From Chlorobiota bacterium (GTDB taxonomy: Bacteria; Bacteroidota; Bacteroidia; Flavobacteriales; Flavobacteriaceae), in contig JAADEB010000161.1 in NCBI GenBank assembly GCA_013153655.1, positions 1 through 12,579 of the forward strand: a stretch of DNA of 12,579 nt. Direction: 5' to 3'. Below, piece by piece: positions 5,811 through 12,579 of the stretch. The notes beneath the pieces are model-generated. The model saw only the letters and a program-made list of their open reading frames with translations. It was not told where the DNA came from and did no database searches. Position numbers and translations under genes: made by a program. Every line of letters starts with the position of its first letter. Position 1 is the stretch's first letter.

Positions 5811-7799
5811 TTACAATTTTCCCTTTAATTTCCTCAGAATCCATTCCGCGGTAAACAACAAAACGGCCAACCAAAGCCATAGAGTTCGTTCCGTAAGCGG
5901 CACGCGACGGCTCCGGCTTTCCAACCGGGGTTTGAAAAACGGATCATGAAGCAATTTCCCCCTAAGCTTTTCCGCTTGCGAAGGATAAAAAAGATTTCCG
6001 TCGGTGGAAGCGGCCAAGGATTGCAAAGAAGTGGTGTCCACCCCCCGTAGACGCAATTCCAAGGGCACGGCATCCACTTCAAATCCGCCGTAACGTTTGA
6101 TGTGATAATCCTTGTAAAAAACGGTATAACGGTAGAAACCCGGCGCCAGGGAATCCAAATAAGCCTTGAAAAAACCGTTTTCGTAATAAAGGGGAATTTT
6201 ACGTTTTTTTCTATCCGGACCTTGTAATTCGAAATGCAATTCGGCCCCGGGGCGGGGTTCGTAGAGGGTGTTTAAGGCGCGAATCTTTATGATCACCTTT
6301 TCGCCCGCGGCATAATGTTTTTGGTGATCCATCTGCAACAGGCCCCGGTTGGGTTTTCGCATCAGGAAAGTGGCCGTACGGCTTATCAAAGCCTGCATAT
6401 AACGGTCCGAAGAGGTGTTTTTCTTTTCCTGCATATACCACCGCCAAAGTCCTTGTCCGAAAGTGGCCGCCTCGTAGCGTTGCGGATGAATGACCATCAA
6501 CGGCATACGCGCCGTATCGCCCTCCAAACGTCCGTACCAAATGGTTTGAGCTTCGGCATCCGTGCTAACACGGCCGTAAACATCCCGTAGGGGCGGCAAG
6601 GGGAAATCCGGCGGAGCGGGCAGGCGAAACAAATGAAAACCGGAAGACACAACGGGAAAATATTCCACCGGTGTGTTCAATCCCTTTCGTTTACCAAACC
6701 AACCGGCTTCGCGGTTCAAGGCTGTCCAATCGGTGGCCAAGCCCGTGATCCACCAAACGGGTTTTCCCGCCTTGCGAACGGCCGTTATTTGTGTGGCCGT
6801 AGGCTGAACGGCTATTATCAAATCGTAGGTTTCGCCCGCGGGAATCTTTTTAGCCACCGTTATGGCATAGTTTTTCTCCTTTTCCAGCAAACGGCGCACG
6901 GTGCCTGCGTCGGGATGCAATCCGCCGTAAAGAATCAACACCTTGGCTTTGCGGTCCACCACGCGAAAACGGATTACGGCTCGGTTGTTTTTTGTGTTTT
7001 TTTCGCCCGGAAAAGGACGAATTTCTATCACATAGGTATGCCAACCCGGTTCGCCTGCCATAAACTGCCAATGTTTTTTCACATAACGCCGCCGTGCATC
7101 AAAGCGGACCTTTTCGCGTTTCAATATCCGGCCTTTTTCCCGTACGGTTATTTCGGTTTCCACGGGGCGGCGACCGCCTTCGTAATGAAATGCGGCATTG
7201 ACGGGAAAAATGTTCCCCTTGCCGGTTTCCTTGTTGTATTCGGGCTGGTTCACCCTCAGGTCCGGATGCCGTACCGTATCGCCCAAAACCACCGGATAAA
7301 CGCGCAAGTTCTTCCAAAAACGCGCCATATAGGCATAATCTTTTCCGGAGGTTTGCAGGCCGTCGGTCAGTAAAATCCAGGCTTCGCGTCTGGCACCCGA
7401 ACGTCCGGCATTTAATTCCGTCAGGCTCTGCCAAAGGGAGGTTTCCAAGGGCAAGGAATCGGGTTTTCGTTCATACAAATGCCCGGCAAAATAAACTTTG
7501 CTCATCTCAAATTGCCCGGCCAAATCCTTATCCCGGACGAAATAATCCGCCAAACTGTCCGAAAGCCTCATATAAGGCGCCTGCGAAGCCGACACATCTT
7601 GCACTATTCGCAACACCGGCCTCAGTTTGCGCGTTTGCCGGTGTAAAAATCGCGGATTCCATAAAAACAACAGCAGAAAAAACAAGCTCATGGCCCGCAA
7701 TCCGAACAACACCGGATGCCGCTTCGGCCCATACATCCAAGCCGCCAACCCCAAAGCCAAGAGCATCAATATCGCCGCTATATAGAAAATGTGTTGCAT
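5811..7799 (-). CDS. Membrane-anchored VWA domain protein
   Basis: This 662-residue protein begins with two hydrophobic segments (about 4-23 and 29-47) and ends with a third (about 640-655), leaving a large periplasmic or surface-facing middle. A von Willebrand factor A-like domain follows the second segment: the metal-site motif DVSAS (DxSxS, 68-72) and the later TDG (145-147) are both present. After it come a beta-sandwich-like stretch (about 180-280, with a KNTKNN turn at 267-272), and a segment beginning KVLILYGG (286-293) that resembles the glutamine-amidotransferase-like fold often found in such proteins. The C-terminal half is mostly beta. Similar stand-alone VWA proteins are common in Bacteroidota and mostly of unknown role; no BatA/BatB or MoxR gene lies here to assign it to that system. 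The gene is single, with the AT-rich gap as its upstream region. Confidence 0.8.
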   Translation of the reverse strand: MQHIFYIAAILMLLALGLAAWMYGPKRHPVLFGLRAMSLFFLLLFLWNPRFLHRQTRKLRPVLRIVQDVSASQAPYMRLSDSLADYFVRDKDLAGQFEMSKVYFAGHLYERKPDSLPLETSLWQSLTELNAGRSGARREAWILLTDGLQTSGKDYAYMARFWKNLRVYPVVLGDTVRHPDLRVNQPEYNKETGKGNIFPVNAAFHYEGGRRPVETEITVREKGRILKREKVRFDARRRYVKKHWQFMAGEPGWHTYVIEIRPFPGEKNTKNNRAVIRFRVVDRKAKVLILYGGLHPDAGTVRRLLEKEKNYAITVAKKIPAGETYDLIIAVQPTATQITAVRKAGKPVWWITGLATDWTALNREAGWFGKRKGLNTPVEYFPVVSSGFHLFRLPAPPDFPLPPLRDVYGRVSTDAEAQTIWYGRLEGDTARMPLMVIHPQRYEAATFGQGLWRWYMQEKKNTSSDRYMQALISRTATFLMRKPNRGLLQMDHQKHYAAGEKVIIKIRALNTLYEPRPGAELHFELQGPDRKKRKIPLYYENGFFKAYLDSLAPGFYRYTVFYKDYHIKRYGGFEVDAVPLELRLRGVDTTSLQSLAASTDGNLFYPSQAEKLRGKLLHDPFFKPRLESRSRRVPLTERTLWLWLAVLLFTAEWILRKLKGKL

Positions 7800-8197
7800 T
7801 CGGATGCCGGTTTATTTTGTAATAAAAAATTAAAAATTTCGATTAATATCATTATAAAAAAAAGGTCGATAAAATTTAAAAAGACATTTTGTCGTTTTTA
7901 TTATTTGATTCATGATGAGTTTTTCCTTTTGATAAATTCAATTTAATCGATTTATGAGTAGTTGTTCATTTCCAATTTTTATGTTTCGAATATTTTGGTA
8001 TTAAATTTCTTCGAAAAGCCAAACAAAAATATATATTTTTTCGAAACGGATTATTTCATACTATTATATAAGCAAATAAGACGTGTGTATAAAAGCTCAA
8101 TGCTTTTTGTCATTTTTTGTTTAAAAAAATATTATCGGGCACGAAAATAAAAACAAAAAATAATTATCTTTAAAAATAATTCTAAAACCCTATTGTC
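7800..8197. other. AT-rich intergenic region between divergent genes
   Basis: This 398-base stretch separates two divergently transcribed genes and must hold both promoters. It is strikingly AT-rich (14 G+C in the 60 bases from 7861). TATCTTTA at 8165-8172, seven of eight matches to the -7 box, sits 26 bases before the plus-strand ATG but has no -33 partner. On the minus strand TATTTTTG (8031-8024) is a full -7 match, also without a partner, and would give the VWA gene a leader over 200 bases. A small palindrome with GACA/TGTC arms lies at 7881-7893, and TTCGAA occurs repeatedly (near 7985, 8010 and 8040). A 62-codon open frame at 7962-8150 looks like chance in AT-rich DNA. No tRNA or known riboswitch is visible. 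Confidence 0.6.
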
Positions 8198-9262
8198 ATG
8201 AGCGTCATCTACGGAAAAGTCAACACCATCGACGACATTTCGCGTATCAACTGCATCATTCGCGACGAAATGCTCAACGTAAGTACCAAGGAGCAATTAA
8301 CCGACTTGAAAAAAAGGAGCGATTATTTGTGCACCTTGACCTATTCGCCTTTCTGGAAAAAGAAATTCGGCAACGAAATCGAAAAAGTTCGTGAACGTGC
8401 CTTGGAAGAAAACCGTGTGACGGTAAAAGAGGCCAACCTGGTGGCGGCCTACAAAGGTTTTGACGTTCATTACGATCCCTGGGGCAAGAAAAACCATGAA
8501 ATCGACGAGGCTTTGAAGGAAATTCCGGGTCATGTGGTGGAAGAATTCAGCCATTCGTTGATCGAATTGGAATTGGGTACGCACACTTTGGACGACCTGC
8601 GCCGCATGTTTTGCGAATTGCGAAAGGCGGCTCTCCTTTGCGAAGACGAAAAATGCCTGACCAAAATCAAGCGTTTGACGGATTTGATGAGTGTGTTGCC
8701 GCACCTGGAAAGTTTTGCCGGTCATTTCAATGACGAGGAATTGCAACAAATCGATTTGCTCATCCGCAAGGAACGTCAACGCAGTCTGGAATTGTTCAAT
8801 ATGATAGCCGGCGTAAACAAATGGGACGTTCATTACGATGAGGAAGACCTGAGCGACCGGGCCGAAGAAACCGTGAAGCAAATCATGGAAGAAGAAGCTA
8901 AGGCGGACACCTATATTCCCACCGAAGCCAAGTATAAAGAACCGGCCAAAGTGTTGTGGCTCGTCTATTACCACCCCGGACGCAAACGCGAATATGCCAA
9001 ACGGATTTACCTGCCGGGCAATTACGAAAACCTGCAAATCGAAGGACCGGGTTTCTTCTCCAACCGTTTCGGCAATGCGGTGTACGGATTCCGCCTGACG
9101 TATTTCATTCCGGTAAAACCCACGGTGATTCATATTCGCGGCAAGGAAATTCGCCTGCCCGAGCGTAAGATGCGCCGCAGCAAGATTGTTCCGGTTCCCA
9201 AATACGCCACCGACATCCGTATTACGGAAGAAAAACCCGAATCGGCCATGGCCATCGCTTAG
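8198..9262 (+). CDS. Unrecognised protein with two repeated helical modules
   Basis: I do not recognise this 354-residue protein. It has no signal peptide or membrane segment, so it is probably cytoplasmic. Residues 14-93 and 134-214 align with about one gap: shared positions include R16/R136, C19/C139, R22/R142, an LTxxKxxxD core (34-42 and 154-162) and an identical ending DVHYD (89-93 and 210-214). Both modules look helical and charged. The C-terminal ~110 residues (about 245-354) look beta-rich with many aromatic and basic residues (VLWLVYYHPGRKR, then FFSNRFGNAVYGFRLTYF) and a Lys/Arg-rich tail, compatible with nucleic-acid or membrane-surface binding but not proof of it. The ATG at 8198 follows a stop-rich AT stretch. 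Base use matches neighbouring genes, so recent transfer is not suggested. It is a single gene, convergent with the HEXXH gene 24 bases on. Confidence 0.8.
   Translation: MSVIYGKVNTIDDISRINCIIRDEMLNVSTKEQLTDLKKRSDYLCTLTYSPFWKKKFGNEIEKVRERALEENRVTVKEANLVAAYKGFDVHYDPWGKKNHEIDEALKEIPGHVVEEFSHSLIELELGTHTLDDLRRMFCELRKAALLCEDEKCLTKIKRLTDLMSVLPHLESFAGHFNDEELQQIDLLIRKERQRSLELFNMIAGVNKWDVHYDEEDLSDRAEETVKQIMEEEAKADTYIPTEAKYKEPAKVLWLVYYHPGRKREYAKRIYLPGNYENLQIEGPGFFSNRFGNAVYGFRLTYFIPVKPTVIHIRGKEIRLPERKMRRSKIVPVPKYATDIRITEEKPESAMAIA
8237..8839 (+). repeat. Internal tandem duplication of an ~80-residue module
   Basis: Module 1 is encoded by 8237-8476 and module 2 by 8597-8839, separated by a 40-residue linker. 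Protein-level similarity is modest and spread along the whole length, but the ends are identical: the 15 bases GACGTTCATTACGAT occur at both 8462-8476 and 8825-8839. The divergence elsewhere implies an old duplication, with the DVHYD end either conserved by selection or kept by chance. Confidence 0.65.
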
Positions 9263-9286
9263 GCCGTAAGGAATCGCACCGTTAGA

Positions 9287-9625
9287 TTAAAGATGTGCCA
9301 GAAAGGCCCAAAAAGGCCTTCGGGAGAGGTATGTGGCATCCGATTCGCGGGCATAGGCTTCGCGTTCGAAGGAGATATTTTCATAGGCCAGACGGCGATT
9401 CCGGTAGCGGAACCAGCGAATAAGGAATTCCAGTGCATACCAAATGTAAAAACCTATTATGCCCAACTCCAATTGCTGGCGAAGATGAATTTTTTCGTGG
9501 CGAATGAGGGTTTCGTGGTTTTTCAGGTAGGGATGACTGACGATGATAAAAGGATACAAAGCCATGGCCGAGGCAAAATCGAGGGAAAGGATTTTGAGCA
9601 AACGCCTGGAAGAAAATACGAGCAT
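9287..9625 (-). CDS. Small conserved Bacteroidota HEXXH protein
   Basis: This 112-residue protein carries HEKIH at 43-47, the zinc-binding HEXXH motif of metallopeptidases, and FEREAY at 86-91, whose glutamates could supply a third metal ligand. Between them lies a hydrophobic segment (about 54-72, FYIWYALEFLIRW) that may insert in or lie on the membrane. The C-terminus RRPFWAFL is also a mark of this family, which I recall as widespread and uncharacterised in Bacteroidota. It resembles a stripped-down M56/M48-like membrane zincin, but protease activity has not been shown to my knowledge, so the enzymatic call is inference. The ATG at 9625 gives the usual family length. It is a single gene; its 3' end faces the unrecognised gene, and its 5' end is 186 bases from the divergent acyltransferase gene. 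Confidence 0.8.
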   Translation of the reverse strand: MLVFSSRRLLKILSLDFASAMALYPFIIVSHPYLKNHETLIRHEKIHLRQQLELGIIGFYIWYALEFLIRWFRYRNRRLAYENISFEREAYARESDATYLSRRPFWAFLAHL

Positions 9626-9790
9626 ATTCGTTTCGGATTTGGTTTCCGTAAGAGGTTAAACAAAGATTGTGCCGCGACTTGAAGAGAGGAAACGGATACG
9701 TTTAACGGTATGAATATCAATAAATAAAAACCTATGGAAAGATGTTGCATTTTTTATGGTTTATGCTAACAAATATTGTTTATTTTTCCA

Positions 9791-9806
9791 TAAATTTGAA
9801 AAAAGG
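9791..9806 (+). promoter_or_regulatory. Candidate -7 box and RBS of acyltransferase gene
   Basis: TAAATTTG at 9791-9798 is a full TAnnTTTG match, but no TTTG lies 19-20 bases upstream. AAGG at 9803-9806, five bases before the ATG at 9812, would serve as a Shine-Dalgarno site. The two are hard to reconcile, since a start 4-7 bases past the octamer would cut into the AAGG; at most one is likely used in the way the motif suggests. Confidence 0.25.
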
Positions 9807-9811
9807 TTTAC

Positions 9812-11605
9812 ATGAGTTTGGTTCATCCTTATGATTTGGCTTATGCGGTGGGGTTGAAGAAGCGGAATTTTCTTTCCTATTTGACGGGATGGATTTTGCT
9901 GTATTTATTGCGTTTGGACAAGCTCAACCGTTTTTACGAGCAAAACAAACACCTGAAAGGGGAGGAATTTTTGGACAAAGTGTTGCGGGAAACGGGGATT
10001 CATTTGGAGATTCCCGAAGAGGATATGAAACGCATTCCCAAGGATGGACCGTTCATCACGGTTTCGAATCACCCGTTGGGCGGTTTGGACGGTATTTTGT
10101 TGATGAAATTGATTCTTTCGAAGCGGCCGGATTATAAGGTTTTATCCAATTTTTTGCTGGACAAGGTGGAACCTTTGAAGGAATATTTTATTCCCGTGAA
10201 TCCTTTTGAAGATTTGAAAGACAAAAAATCCAGCCTGGGCGGATTGCGGGCGGCTTTGGAACATTTGCGCGAGGGACATGCATTGGGTATTTTTCCCGCC
10301 GGCGAAGTGTCCACGTACCGCGAAGGGAACATTTATATCGACAAGGAATGGGACGAATCGGCCTTGAAATTGATTTATAAATCCAAGGTGCCGGTGATTC
10401 CCATTTATTTTCATGCGCGCAACAGCCGGATTTTTTATTGGCTTTCGAAACTGGGACCCACCTTTCGCACGGCAAGGCTTCCTTCGGAATTGTTCAACAA
10501 GAAACGTTCCTCCATGCATGTGCGTATAGGTCATCCCATCAAGCCGCAGGAAATCGGGAAATTCAAGGATTACAAAGAATTCGGCGATTATGTGCGCAAG
10601 AAGACCTACTTACTGGCCAAGCCTTTTGAAAAACCGCCTACACCCGTTCCGAGGTTTTCATGGAAAAAATTATTCGGGCGGCAAGCCCAAAAAATCATCG
10701 ATCCGGTGCCGGTGGAGAAGTTATTACCCGAAATCGAGCATCTTCGCCAAAGCGGCCAACGCTTGCTCCAACGCGGCGATTACGAAGTGTTTTTGGCCGA
10801 CAGCAAAGACATTCCCAACATACTGCGCGAAATAAGCCGCCTGCGCGAAATCACCTTCCGCCGGATAGGAGAGGGTACGGGCCGGCGATTTGACCTGGAC
10901 CGTTTCGACAAGCATTTCAAACATCTGTTCCTTTGGGACAAGAAAAATCAAAAAATTGCCGGTGCCTATCGCATCGGTATCGGACGGGAGATTTACGAAA
11001 AATACGGCATCAAAGGTTTTTATATTCCCACCCTGTTCAAGTTTGAACCGGAGGCCTATTATATCCTCAAAAACGGCTTGGAATTGGGACGTGCCTTTGT
11101 GGTGCCGGAATATCAGCAGAAGCCTTATCCGCTTTTCCTGCTCTGGCAAGGTATTTTACACACCATTCTTCGCTATCCCGAACATAAATATTTGGTGGGC
11201 GGCGTGAGCATAAGCGACAAATTTTCGGATTTTTCCAAAGCCTTGATGATCGAATTCATGAAATCCAATTACTACGACCCTTTTTTGGCCAATTATATTC
11301 ATCCGCGTAAGGAATTCAAAGTAAAATTGAAAGATGCCGATAAGGATTTCATATTCGATGCCACCCAAAGCGATTTGAACAAATTGGATAAAATCATCGA
11401 TGAATTGGAACCCAATTATCTTCGCCTGCCGGTTTTGATCAAACAATACATACGCCAAAATGCCAAGATTATCAATTTCAACGTGGACCCGGATTTCAAC
11501 AACTCCATCGATGCTTTAATGTATATCCGCATTATGGATATTCCGCAAAAGACATTGCAACCCATTTTGGATGAGTATGAGAAAAAGCTTAAAGAAAATA
11601 GTTGA
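9812..11605 (+). CDS. Fused PlsC-like/GNAT acyltransferase, OlsF-type
   Basis: This 597-residue protein joins two acyltransferases. The N-terminal part (about 1-275) is a lysophospholipid-acyltransferase fold with NHPLGGLDG at 86-94 and FPAGEVS at 161-167. The first motif has five residues between His87 and Asp93, not the four of PlsC; this form is usual in hemolysin-annotated relatives. A short hydrophobic stretch near 20-35 suggests membrane association. The C-terminal part (about 320-500) is a GNAT domain of the OlsB/hemolysin type, which N-acylates an amino acid with a 3-hydroxyacyl group, and about 95 further residues follow. This domain order matches OlsF, which makes ornithine lipids, and the related enzymes for glycine lipids in Bacteroidota. 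Which amino acid is used cannot be read from the sequence. It is a single gene, convergent with the glycosyltransferase. Confidence 0.85.
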   Translation: MSLVHPYDLAYAVGLKKRNFLSYLTGWILLYLLRLDKLNRFYEQNKHLKGEEFLDKVLRETGIHLEIPEEDMKRIPKDGPFITVSNHPLGGLDGILLMKLILSKRPDYKVLSNFLLDKVEPLKEYFIPVNPFEDLKDKKSSLGGLRAALEHLREGHALGIFPAGEVSTYREGNIYIDKEWDESALKLIYKSKVPVIPIYFHARNSRIFYWLSKLGPTFRTARLPSELFNKKRSSMHVRIGHPIKPQEIGKFKDYKEFGDYVRKKTYLLAKPFEKPPTPVPRFSWKKLFGRQAQKIIDPVPVEKLLPEIEHLRQSGQRLLQRGDYEVFLADSKDIPNILREISRLREITFRRIGEGTGRRFDLDRFDKHFKHLFLWDKKNQKIAGAYRIGIGREIYEKYGIKGFYIPTLFKFEPEAYYILKNGLELGRAFVVPEYQQKPYPLFLLWQGILHTILRYPEHKYLVGGVSISDKFSDFSKALMIEFMKSNYYDPFLANYIHPRKEFKVKLKDADKDFIFDATQSDLNKLDKIIDELEPNYLRLPVLIKQYIRQNAKIINFNVDPDFNNSIDALMYIRIMDIPQKTLQPILDEYEKKLKENS

Positions 11606-11675
11606 CAAATTTTTAATGAAAAAAGGAAACCGTAAGATGGAGAATAGATATAAACATTTTTTAAAACAGTGTAAA

Positions 11676-12560
11676 TCAGCAATGCGGATTGATTTTCTTA
11701 TAGTTTTTAAATCCGATATAATGGCCCGTGGTTTTTTCCACCAAAGCTTTGAGGCGGTCTTTGAGGGAAAGTTTGTCGTAGCCGGGTGCCGGGCGGAAAG
11801 GCCAATTTTTTTGTTGTATGCGGCGCTGCATAATGCGGGGATGCGTGCCCCGGAACGGTTTTAAGGCTCTTTGTTCGGCGCCGTAGTCATAGGTTTTTCG
11901 GGTTTGCAGATCGGGACGGGTATGACCTTGCTCTTTCCAGAAATCCACGAAAATACGTTGCTTACGCTCCATGGCGGCGGGATCGCGCACCCAACCGTAA
12001 TGAAAAATACGTGCCCGGGCGGGCACCACCCGGAGTTTTTCGCCGTTGTTTTTCCGGAATCCTTGGGCATCGCGATAGGAATAAATGTTTTTATCGTTGC
12101 GAATAATCCGCACTTCGTGGCGGTACCAACTGTATGCGGCCCCCACCCAATCGTATGAGCCGTAGAAATGCACGTAATCGAAAAGAAGGCCATCCACTTC
12201 CGGACAATCTTTATAGCGCAACATGGCCCGCCGGATGTTGTCGTAATCCTCTTCGTGCACCACTTCGTCCGCTTGGATATAGAAGGCCCAATCGGAATCG
12301 GCGGGAACGGCACGGAGGGCCTTATTGGTTTCATCGGCCAACACCTTGCCTTCGCGGCGAAGATTTTCATCCCACCGTGTACGAATGATGCGTATTTTTT
12401 CCGGATCAATGTTTTGAATTAATTCCAAAGTATTATCGTCGGACTCACCGACGGCTACCACAAAATCATCCACCAACGGCAATACCGACCGGATGGATTC
12501 CTCCACGGGATAATCCAGAATAACGGCATTGCGCACAAAGGTGAAACCGGTAACTTTCAT
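11676..12560 (-). CDS. Family 2 glycosyltransferase
   Basis: This 294-residue GT-A fold enzyme should transfer a sugar from a nucleotide-sugar donor, probably in the cytoplasm during surface-polysaccharide or lipid glycosylation. It opens with the TFVRNA motif (7-12) typical of the group, then VVAVGESDDNT (34-44), and carries the metal-binding DxD equivalent in QADEVVHEED (96-105), where Asp98 and Glu99 are the likely ligands. A second conserved patch, HYGWVRDP, sits near residue 190. There are no membrane segments. The length is normal and the ATG at 12558-12560 directly precedes the conserved strand. Donor and acceptor cannot be predicted. It lies 70 bases from the end of the acyltransferase gene, in convergent orientation; its upstream region is cut by the window edge, so its operon partners are unknown. 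Confidence 0.85.
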   Translation of the reverse strand: MKVTGFTFVRNAVILDYPVEESIRSVLPLVDDFVVAVGESDDNTLELIQNIDPEKIRIIRTRWDENLRREGKVLADETNKALRAVPADSDWAFYIQADEVVHEEDYDNIRRAMLRYKDCPEVDGLLFDYVHFYGSYDWVGAAYSWYRHEVRIIRNDKNIYSYRDAQGFRKNNGEKLRVVPARARIFHYGWVRDPAAMERKQRIFVDFWKEQGHTRPDLQTRKTYDYGAEQRALKPFRGTHPRIMQRRIQQKNWPFRPAPGYDKLSLKDRLKALVEKTTGHYIGFKNYKKINPHC

Positions 12561-12579
12561 GCTGAATTTATCCCGGATT

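Noticed and set aside
7962..8150. 62-codon plus-strand open frame in the AT-rich gap
   Set aside because: Composition is Phe/Tyr/Lys/Ile-rich as expected for translated AT-rich non-coding DNA, with no ribosome binding site or motif.
8297..9133. Minus-strand open frame of 278 codons opposite the duplicated-module gene
   Set aside because: The plus-strand frame is longer and has an internal duplication that is coherent at protein level; the antisense translation is Phe/Gln-rich, typical of a shadow frame.
9303..9320. Perfect hairpin AAGGCC-CAAAAA-GGCCTT as a terminator between convergent genes
   Set aside because: It lies inside the last codons of the HEXXH gene and is followed by no T-run in either direction; it may be chance.
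1..12579. Defence system, prophage, transposon or CRISPR array
   Set aside because: No regular spaced repeats, transposase, integrase, nuclease-helicase or toxin-antitoxin gene can be seen; DprA alone is a housekeeping or competence gene.

Overview
The window looks like a chromosomal segment of a member of the Bacteroidota. The evidence is a bacterial GGGPS-family lipid enzyme, an acyltransferase-GNAT fusion of the OlsF type, a small HEXXH protein I recognise from this phylum, a stand-alone membrane VWA protein, a lack of strong Shine-Dalgarno sites, and several TAnnTTTG octamers (the -7 element of the housekeeping sigma factor in Bacteroidota). Order or genus cannot be fixed from the sequence. 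Coding DNA is of moderate G+C; the gap at 7800-8197 is very AT-rich and the first 60 bases are very GC-rich.

Layout. Bases 1-242 carry no gene but hold a nested GC-rich inverted repeat and an imperfect purine/pyrimidine inverted repeat. Then comes a minus-strand pair, a delta'-type clamp-loader subunit (holB-like) followed after 1 base by a patatin-like lipase. Divergent from it, with start codons 20 bases apart, is a GGGPS/PcrB-family prenylglyceryl phosphate synthase. After a 160-base convergent gap come dprA (minus) and, divergently, a periplasmic PDZ-S41 carboxy-terminal protease. A three-TM VWA protein (minus) converges on the protease. The AT-rich gap separates the VWA gene from an unrecognised plus-strand gene encoding a two-fold internally repeated protein. 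Next are the small HEXXH gene (minus), a fused PlsC-like/GNAT acyltransferase (plus) and a family 2 glycosyltransferase (minus).

How they fit together. Most units are single genes in alternating orientation, with short convergent gaps and no strong terminators; this is ordinary core-type chromosome rather than an island. A loose theme is membrane and envelope: lipase, archaeal-type ether-lipid enzyme, amino-acid-lipid acyltransferase, periplasmic protease, VWA membrane protein and glycosyltransferase. The two information-processing genes are the delta' subunit (replication) and DprA (RecA loading in natural transformation). I see no phage, transposon, CRISPR array, toxin-antitoxin or recognisable defence locus. 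The least explained items are the duplicated-module protein at 8198-9262, the AT-rich region before it, and the structured repeats at the left edge.
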